Both the position numbers and the translations under genes were made by a program. A model generated the notes under the pieces. The model worked only from the letters and a program-made list of their open reading frames with translations, was not told the origin of the DNA and ran no database searches. This document shows positions 5,438-10,370 of a DNA stretch of 10,370 nucleotides, piece by piece (within the stretch, counting starts at the first letter, position 1; each line of letters opens with the position of its first letter). Origin of the DNA: an uncultured Erysipelotrichaceae bacterium (GTDB lineage: Bacteria; Bacillota_I; Bacilli_A; RFN20; CAG-826); the NCBI GenBank assembly GCA_902799855.1, contig CADCCA010000063.1:1-10370 (forward strand), given 5' to 3'.

Positions 5438-6291
5438 AGTTGTCTCAAAATATATTCCACTATTTCATCCGCTAAATTAATACCCGTGGCTTTTAAAGTG
5501 CTGGCAAACTGTGGATTGGAGTTTATCTCACAAATAATAGGTCCATTTTCGCCAAACAATACGTCAACACCAGCAAAATCTAAGTTCAACGCTTGTTTAG
5601 CCTTTATAGCAAGATCAATGTATTCTTGTTTTGGATTATAGTTAGTGCCATTTCCGCCATTAGAGATATTGCTTCTGAAATCATTCTTGTTTTCTCTTAG
5701 CATAGAAGCCGCTGCTTTATCACCAACAACATTGATTCTAATATCTTTTCCTTTGGATGAAGCGATGAATTCTTGGATCAAGAAATCTTTATAGCCAAGA
5801 CGGTCAATGATTCTATTAGCTTCTTGTAAATTATTGGCCAAATAAACTTGCTCTCCAAAGGAGCCATAAGCTTCTTTGATAACGATTGGCCAGCCAATTT
5901 CATCTATAACGCTATTCAAAAAATCACGTTTAGAATAATTCAATCCTTCAAAAGTCTTAGGAGCAATAAAAGTGCGAGGAATATTGATACCATTCTTTGC
6001 TAATTCCTGATACATCAATATCTTGTTATCGCACAAATTAATAGCGCGACTATTATTAAAAAGCCTAATGCCGTTAGATTCCAAGCGTTCTGCTAAATAG
6101 ATATCTTTATCCCAAAAAATAGCAAAATCTGGTTTAGATGTGATAGATTTTCCCACTTCTAGAGAGATGTCCTCTGCTCTTTTTATTTCTAAAGAGATGT
6201 TGTTTTTATCAAAAGCATCAGAAAGGAGTTTGTATAAGTTTACAAACTTTTGGTTATCCATAAATGTATTAACGATAAGCCAGCCTTTCAT
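5434..6291 (-). CDS. RimK-like ATP-grasp ligase
   Basis: This is an ATP-grasp enzyme of the RimK (glutamate/peptide ligase) superfamily. It would activate a carboxylate as an acyl-phosphate and join it to an amine. Its substrate cannot be read from the sequence. The 285 residues comprise an N-terminal pre-ATP-grasp domain (1-85, starting MKGWLIVN), the DNK motif with Lys90, and the Gly-rich ATP loop after Lys139 (PIVIKEAYGSFGEQVY, 135-150). They continue with LIQEFI (171-176), DIRINVVG (183-190), NDFRSN (203-208), GVD with Asp243, and the metal-binding CEINSNP (Glu255, Asn257). All expected catalytic residues are present. AGAGG lies 5 bases before the ATG. Its TGA overlaps the ATG of the broken second copy (ATGA), so the pair was once translationally coupled. 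The Lys/Asn/Asp-rich composition matches the neighbours, so there is no sign of recent transfer. Confidence 0.9.
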   Translation of the reverse strand: MKGWLIVNTFMDNQKFVNLYKLLSDAFDKNNISLEIKRAEDISLEVGKSITSKPDFAIFWDKDIYLAERLESNGIRLFNNSRAINLCDNKILMYQELAKNGINIPRTFIAPKTFEGLNYSKRDFLNSVIDEIGWPIVIKEAYGSFGEQVYLANNLQEANRIIDRLGYKDFLIQEFIASSKGKDIRINVVGDKAAASMLRENKNDFRSNISNGGNGTNYNPKQEYIDLAIKAKQALNLDFAGVDVLFGENGPIICEINSNPQFASTLKATGINLADEIVEYILRQL

Positions 6292-6331
6292 ATTAACCTC
6301 TATTTCAAATGTTTTAAGTGGGTTTTCTGTA

Positions 6332-6360
6332 TTTTAACCTTACTTTTATTATTTTATAAT
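6332..6360 (+). promoter_or_regulatory. Candidate promoter for the Mbeg1-like hydrolase in the divergent AT-rich spacer
   Basis: A consensus -10 (TATAAT, 6355-6360) lies 53 bases before the ATG at 6413, with only a poor -35 (TTTTAA, 6332-6337, spacing 17). A second possibility is TTATCA (6365-6370) with TTATAT (6389-6394). The 121-bp spacer between the divergent genes is extremely AT-rich. It also contains minus-strand candidates for the ATP-grasp gene (TTATAA and TAAAAT spaced by 17), so a true assignment needs mapping. Confidence 0.4.
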
Positions 6361-6412
6361 ACTTTTATCAATTATTAACACTATTCTTTTATATAGATGT
6401 TAAGATATTTAC

Positions 6413-7480
6413 ATGGATGTTTTTGATTACTTAAAGCAATATAAGGATATATCTTTCAAAGAAAAGCACTTTAACGAAGTCGATGCTTTAATTATCGCGG
6501 CGATTTCATATGTTCCTTATGATGAACTAGGTCTAAAACAAAAGAAGACCAAGGCTAATGAAGTTTATAAACTTATTAAGGCCTATAAGCCTCCATATAA
6601 TACATCCGCTAGAAAGATGAAATACATCGATCTATTAAAAAGGTTCTGTAATGCCCCTAGATACAAAGATACTCGCTTTGCTTTCTTTAGAAAAGAAAGG
6701 GATAAACTTAGTAGCAAACAATTTCAGGCCATTTGCCTTATCTTAAACAAGAATCTATATATTTCATTCTGTGGCACTGATGCTTCCACTTTAGGATGGA
6801 AAGAAGACTTAAACATGTCTTTTCTAGAAATCGTTCCTTCTGAGATTGAAGCTAGCAAATATGCGAATTTCATCGCTGATAAATTCTGGTTTAAGAAAAT
6901 ATATTTGCTCGGCCATTCTAAAGGTGGTCGTTTAGCGATTACTGCTGCTAAAAAGTTGAATAAAAAGAAAAGGCTGGCTGCAATTTATTCTTTTGACGCA
7001 CCTAATTACCCATCTAGTTGCTACGATAAGGAGTATAAGGCGATTAATCCATTCATTAACGCTTACACTCCTACTGAATCAATTATTGGACGCTTAATGC
7101 CAGAATTCCGTGCGAAAAAGATTATTTGTTCAACCGCTAAACTAATTAAGCAGCACGACCTCTTTACTTGGAAAATAGATGGCCATTCATTCGTTTACGC
7201 TAATGCGTATAGCAATAAATCTACACGCATCGTTAATACAATTAATAAAACTCTAACCGAACAAGACGAAGAGACTAAAAATCTATTTGTTGATACCTTA
7301 TACAATATTGCTGATAAAGCCGATATTGAGAATATTCCTTCTAAAGTAGAAGCCATTCCTTTACTCATCAACAAATTTCCTACAATGAGAAAAGAATGGA
7401 AGAACACTTCCAAAGAAAAGCGACATATTGTTAAAAAAATAGCCTTTGAATTAATCAAAGACTATATATTTGGTAAATAA
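6413..7480 (+). CDS. Mbeg1-like (DUF2974) alpha/beta hydrolase
   Basis: This is a lipase-like serine hydrolase of the Mbeg1-like DUF2974 family, common in gut Firmicutes; the natural substrate is unknown. Of 355 residues, the N-terminal NEVDALIIAAISYVPYDEL (21-39) is the family signature. LYISFCGTDAS (115-125) is the oxyanion-side strand, and GHSKGGRLAI (167-176) holds the nucleophile Ser169. SFDAPNYP (193-200) probably supplies the acid region and QHDLFTWKIDGHSF (247-260) the His region. No signal peptide or transmembrane segment is seen, so it should be cytoplasmic. The basic C-terminal tail (270-355) is alpha-helical in character. There is no clear ribosome binding site before the ATG (only AAGA). 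The stop directly abuts the stop of the convergent small gene with no terminator between them. Confidence 0.85.
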   Translation: MDVFDYLKQYKDISFKEKHFNEVDALIIAAISYVPYDELGLKQKKTKANEVYKLIKAYKPPYNTSARKMKYIDLLKRFCNAPRYKDTRFAFFRKERDKLSSKQFQAICLILNKNLYISFCGTDASTLGWKEDLNMSFLEIVPSEIEASKYANFIADKFWFKKIYLLGHSKGGRLAITAAKKLNKKKRLAAIYSFDAPNYPSSCYDKEYKAINPFINAYTPTESIIGRLMPEFRAKKIICSTAKLIKQHDLFTWKIDGHSFVYANAYSNKSTRIVNTINKTLTEQDEETKNLFVDTLYNIADKADIENIPSKVEAIPLLINKFPTMRKEWKNTSKEKRHIVKKIAFELIKDYIFGK

Positions 7481-7768
7481 TTATTTTTCTTCCGCTTCTT
7501 CAGCTTTTTTAGCGCGGCGTTTATTACGGCGTTTAAGAAACTCGATTACGCCATAGGTGATACCGCCTAATCCAAGAGCGGCTAATAGAATTAAAAAGAC
7601 AGCAACACCAGTATTATTTGGGATAACCAAAATAAAGCCGATTAATCCAAATAAGAATGCCACTAAACCGACACTAGGCATTAAGTATAAGAGAATATTA
7701 TTCTCCCAAGCAATTGCCTTCTTTTCTTTTTCATCTTCAATGATGACTGGGTCTTTTCTTTTTTCCAT
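7481..7768 (-). CDS. Small two-TM membrane protein, hypothetical
   Basis: The family is not recognised. The 95-residue protein has a charged N-terminus (MEKRKDPVIIEDEKEKK) and two hydrophobic helices at about 26-49 and 53-77, separated by a Pro-Asn-Asn turn (IPNNTG). A strongly basic then acidic tail follows (KRRNKRRAKKAEEAEEK). Both termini are predicted inside the cell. It has a near-consensus promoter of its own, giving a predicted leader of only about 8 bases and no Shine-Dalgarno. It follows the phosphodiesterase gene by 50 bases on the same strand, so read-through is also possible. The good promoter, hydrophobic pattern and abrupt charge segregation support a real gene. Confidence 0.75.
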   Translation of the reverse strand: MEKRKDPVIIEDEKEKKAIAWENNILLYLMPSVGLVAFLFGLIGFILVIPNNTGVAVFLILLAALGLGGITYGVIEFLKRRNKRRAKKAEEAEEK

Positions 7769-7782
7769 ATTTTTATTGCAAA

Positions 7783-7810
7783 ATTATAACACGTTCTTAT
7801 TTTTAGTCAA
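7783..7810 (-). promoter_or_regulatory. Strong sigma-A-type promoter with extended -10
   Basis: On the minus strand, TTGACT (7805-7810) and TATAAT (7783-7788) are separated by 16 bases, with TGT directly before the -10 (extended -10). The predicted start of transcription is near 7776, giving an approximately 8-base leader for the small gene starting at 7768. This is the best promoter in the window. Confidence 0.8.
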
Positions 7811-7815
7811 ATAAG
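7796..7815. repeat. 7-bp inverted repeat overlapping the -35 of the small-gene promoter
   Basis: CTTATTT (7796-7802) and AAATAAG (7809-7815) enclose a 6-base spacer, with the -35 hexamer overlapping the spacer and one arm. It is 4 bases from the hexamer's downstream end to the far arm on the coding strand. It could be an operator, or a weak terminator hairpin for the phosphodiesterase gene; no T-run follows it on the minus strand. Confidence 0.4.
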
Positions 7816-7818
7816 GCC

Positions 7819-10370
7819 CTAGTAAACCTTAGTTCTAAGAATGTATTGAATGTTATTTGCCATATCGCTCACACAAGTGAAAGTAATATTTAAAACAATT
7901 GGTCTATGATGAGCATCGTAGACTTCTAGCGTTGCTTCAAAATTCCTGTTTTGTTCGGAGAATTCAGCAAAAGCTTTACGGAACGAATCATATTTGCGGC
8001 GATTAACGACGCGCTTTTTAGCGAAATCACCATTATTAAGTTCCATTTCTAGTTGTTCAGGAGTGATATCTAAAAGATCGGCGATACCACTAGAGGCCAC
8101 CGAATAGAACATTTCGTTATCAACTTTTCTCACGAAAGTTAAGCCTTCTTTGGAATAGTTGGCGACAAGTTTCTTTTCTTCTAATAAATCAGTTAAACTT
8201 GTGACGTTTTGAGCCGCACCATAGAAGCGTTCTCCGCCTTCTTTTCTACCTAAATAATAGAAGTGAATGTTGAAGCTTAAAATCGTGCCATCTGGGGTAT
8301 AGAATCTTAAAATCTCAGAATGACCAGTCAATTTATCTTCCATTGCTTTTTTGAAAGCATTGTGCATTTTTTCGGCGTCGTTTTTGTGGATGAATTGTTC
8401 GATATGATTCAAGCGCTCAGAAAAAGTTTGAACATGGACAGCTTGATAGAATTGTTCGTTAAAACGAACAATATCTGTCTTTTTACCGTCCCACGAATAG
8501 AAGGCAACAGGACCTAAAATATTATTAAGCATCGAATCGGAGAAAATGTTTTTATCCATAAATTCTCTAATTCGCATTTGTTCATTTAGTTTAACGACAA
8601 AGCCGCGTTGATCGATATTATCTTCGTTTAAAAGCAATTTCTTAGCTTCTTCAATCGGCATTGGTTTATAGAAGTAATAACCTTGAATATAACGACAGCC
8701 TAAACTTTCCAAGAAATCAGCGTGTTCTTTCTTTTCTACACCTTCCACGATGATTGGAAGGGCCATAACCTTAGCCATATTAACGACAGATTCCAAAACG
8801 TGAACGGCTTTTTCGTAGTCTTTGCCTTCAAATTTTAAGAAGTTCATGTCTAATTTAATAGCATCAATTGTTAAGGAACTGAGCATATTTAAGGAAGAAT
8901 AACCACTACCAAAGTCATCCATTAAGATCATGAAGCCATTACTACGTAATTTATTCACTAGTTTTTCTACTAGTTCCGTGGCCTCGCCATAAGAAGATTC
9001 AGTAATTTCAATCTTAATTAATTTATGTGGAACTTGATATTTATCCGCTAATTCCATGATTGTCTTAGCAACATCAATAGAGAAGAGGTCTGCTCTAGCG
9101 ACATTTAAAGAAACAGGTACTGGAAGATGACCGGTGTCAATCCAACTGCGTAATTCTTTACAAACCTTTTCCCAAATATACATATCTAGGTCAGGAATAA
9201 AGCCATATTTTTCAAGGACAGGAACAAAGATTCCTGGAGAAATGACTGTTCCATCTTTCTTAACCCATCTCGCTAAAGCTTCGACACCGACGATTTTGCC
9301 AGAAGAGATACGGCATTGTGGTTGCAAATAGAAGGTAATCTCATCATTTTTAAAGGCTTCCATATATTCTGAAAGAACGCGAGATTCGTTTTGCGCCAAG
9401 AATTGCATCTCTGTGTTGTAGTAAGAAATGCGGTTAGTCGCATCGCTCTTTGCTTTAGCGGCTGCAATTGTTGCGCGGTCAAAAGCATCCATTAATGACA
9501 AGCCTTTTTCGATAATCGCTACACCAAAAGTTGGTGTAAAGCCAGCGGATGAACCAAAAGACATCACCACTGCGCGTAGATCATCGTATAACTTATTAAT
9601 CATTTTTTCGTTATATGGCATTAAAATAGCGAAGTCATCTTTGCCGAAATAACCGTTTAATCCACCAGTTTCTTTTTTGCTTTCTGCTAAAGCAGCGCCA
9701 AATCTAGCGAGCAATAAATCGCCTGATTCTCTGCCAAACCATTCATCAAAGAAACGGAAGTGTGTAATATCAACGGAGATTAAGCACCACTGCAAATCTG
9801 GTTTATCATCAATCAAGGCTTGGCCTTTGGTAAAGAATTCTTTTTCTAATAAGAGGTTGGTGATTGAGTCACGACCTTTAGATAAGATATCTTTGTCGTT
9901 GCTGATAAAGCCATTTTGACGGGCTTTATAATTATGTATGTCAAAGACATAAAGTCTAGCACAGCCGTTTTGGATACCATTTTCTTCGCCAGTGATAACG
10001 CATTGTTCAACATAGCGGTAATCACCATCTTGTAGTTTATAGCGGAATTGTTCCACGTCGAAATTAGGTATTTCATTATTCCTTAATCTTTCTAGCAATC
10101 CATTAGGATTCATGAATTTGACATAAGAATCACGGTCATCAGGATGGACGATATGATCAAGTGTAAATTGATACAAATCAGTAAACGAAGTACCAATTAA
10201 TGGCACAAAATATTTGCCATCGACGTGGTATAGCTGTTTGAAAGTATCATCGATAAAGTTAATTTCGCCTACTTCATCAGCGGATGAACGGCTTAAATAA
10301 TCCATTAAGGAATAATCTTCGTTTTGATAGAAAACTTTATAAAGGGCTAAACGTGGATTAATTCTCTTCA
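7819..10370 (-). CDS. c-di-GMP phosphodiesterase: PAS - degenerate GGDEF - EAL - PAS - PAS, 5' end outside window
   Basis: This is a probable c-di-GMP phosphodiesterase (c-di-GMP to pGpG). The frame stays open to the right edge (KRINPRLALYKVFYQNEDYSL upstream of the Met at 10305), so the N-terminus lies outside. Counting from that Met: a PAS-like domain at about 10-130 (HIVHPDDRDSY), then a GGDEF fold at about 135-297 whose signature is GKDDF (221-225) and whose DxDxFKxxND block reads DITHFRFFDE, so it is not a working cyclase. The EAL domain at about 315-560 has EALAR (342-346), Asn401, Glu433 (KIEITES), Asp463-Asp464 (LMDDFGSG), Lys484 (IKLD), Glu521 (VEGVE) and Gln541 (QGYYFYKP). All catalytic and metal residues are present. 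Two further PAS-like domains follow at about 585-705 and 715-828, an unusual position. No transmembrane segment is visible in the part seen, which suggests a soluble enzyme. The stop is TAG. Confidence 0.92.
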   Translation of the reverse strand, partial: KRINPRLALYKVFYQNEDYSLMDYLSRSSADEVGEINFIDDTFKQLYHVDGKYFVPLIGTSFTDLYQFTLDHIVHPDDRDSYVKFMNPNGLLERLRNNEIPNFDVEQFRYKLQDGDYRYVEQCVITGEENGIQNGCARLYVFDIHNYKARQNGFISNDKDILSKGRDSITNLLLEKEFFTKGQALIDDKPDLQWCLISVDITHFRFFDEWFGRESGDLLLARFGAALAESKKETGGLNGYFGKDDFAILMPYNEKMINKLYDDLRAVVMSFGSSAGFTPTFGVAIIEKGLSLMDAFDRATIAAAKAKSDATNRISYYNTEMQFLAQNESRVLSEYMEAFKNDEITFYLQPQCRISSGKIVGVEALARWVKKDGTVISPGIFVPVLEKYGFIPDLDMYIWEKVCKELRSWIDTGHLPVPVSLNVARADLFSIDVAKTIMELADKYQVPHKLIKIEITESSYGEATELVEKLVNKLRSNGFMILMDDFGSGYSSLNMLSSLTIDAIKLDMNFLKFEGKDYEKAVHVLESVVNMAKVMALPIIVEGVEKKEHADFLESLGCRYIQGYYFYKPMPIEEAKKLLLNEDNIDQRGFVVKLNEQMRIREFMDKNIFSDSMLNNILGPVAFYSWDGKKTDIVRFNEQFYQAVHVQTFSERLNHIEQFIHKNDAEKMHNAFKKAMEDKLTGHSEILRFYTPDGTILSFNIHFYYLGRKEGGERFYGAAQNVTSLTDLLEEKKLVANYSKEGLTFVRKVDNEMFYSVASSGIADLLDITPEQLEMELNNGDFAKKRVVNRRKYDSFRKAFAEFSEQNRNFEATLEVYDAHHRPIVLNITFTCVSDMANNIQYILRTKVY

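Noticed and set aside
9428..9919. Plus-strand open frames opposite the phosphodiesterase gene
   Set aside because: They are shadows of the GGDEF/EAL coding frame, with no ribosome binding site and no recognisable domain.
1..10370. Mycoplasma-type code with TGA as tryptophan
   Set aside because: Conserved tryptophans (GCFWC, NWCGF, WGGDEY, MKGWL) are TGG throughout. The ATP-grasp gene uses TGA as its stop, at the expected family length and overlapping the next start.
1..10370. tRNA, rRNA, riboswitch, insertion sequence or CRISPR array
   Set aside because: No cloverleaf, transposase, terminal repeats or regular repeat-spacer pattern was seen. No intergenic region exceeds about 150 bases, leaving little room for a large structured leader.

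Overview
The window is AT-rich, densely coded DNA from a low-GC bacterium using the standard bacterial code: conserved tryptophans are all TGG, and TGA acts as a stop. The gene content fits an anaerobic, possibly gut-associated member of the Bacillota (Bacilli/Erysipelotrichia-like or the deep RF39-type lineages). It includes a free-methionine sulfoxide reductase with MsrA, a hemolysin III family protein, a Mbeg1-like hydrolase, tandem RimK-like ATP-grasp enzymes, and GGDEF/EAL signalling proteins. The taxon is inference; no rRNA or tRNA is present to fix it.

Layout. Bases 1-597 hold the 3' part of a membrane-anchored GGDEF protein (plus strand). A bidirectional terminator separates it from a convergent P-loop nucleotide kinase-like gene (613-1122, minus). 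That gene is divergent from a two-gene plus-strand methionine sulfoxide repair operon (1207-2150: fRMsr, then msrA, overlapping by one base), which ends in a strong terminator. A hemolysin III/PAQR-type membrane protein follows (2296-2976, plus) and shares a compact bidirectional terminator with a long minus-strand cluster. In transcription order from 6291 down to 2998, that cluster is an intact RimK-like ATP-grasp ligase, a second ATP-grasp gene broken by a frameshifting deletion, a one-TM protein with an Ig-like outer domain, and an MscS-type channel. Divergent from the cluster is a Mbeg1-like alpha/beta hydrolase (6413-7480, plus). It abuts a small two-TM protein (7481-7768, minus) that has its own excellent promoter. 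From 7819 to the right edge lies a large EAL phosphodiesterase with a degenerate GGDEF domain and PAS-like domains on both sides (minus, 5' end outside the window).

How the genes work together. Both ends carry c-di-GMP enzymes of opposite sign: a probable cyclase on the left and a probable phosphodiesterase on the right. They are not in one transcript. The sulfoxide reductases form a real functional pair. fRMsr reduces free Met-R-sulfoxide and MsrA reduces Met-S-sulfoxide, so together they cover both stereoisomers for free methionine. The ATP-grasp/Ig-like/MscS cluster looks co-transcribed at least in part (a 4-base overlap and a 2-base gap), but its joint function is unknown. No mobile element, CRISPR array, RNA gene or recognisable defence system is visible. 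The most noteworthy points are the broken second ATP-grasp gene with a tandem repeat at the lesion, the Asp-to-Asn change in the cyclase guanine pocket, the unusual PAS placement in the phosphodiesterase, the Ig-like partner upstream of MscS, and start codons sitting very close to -10-like elements.
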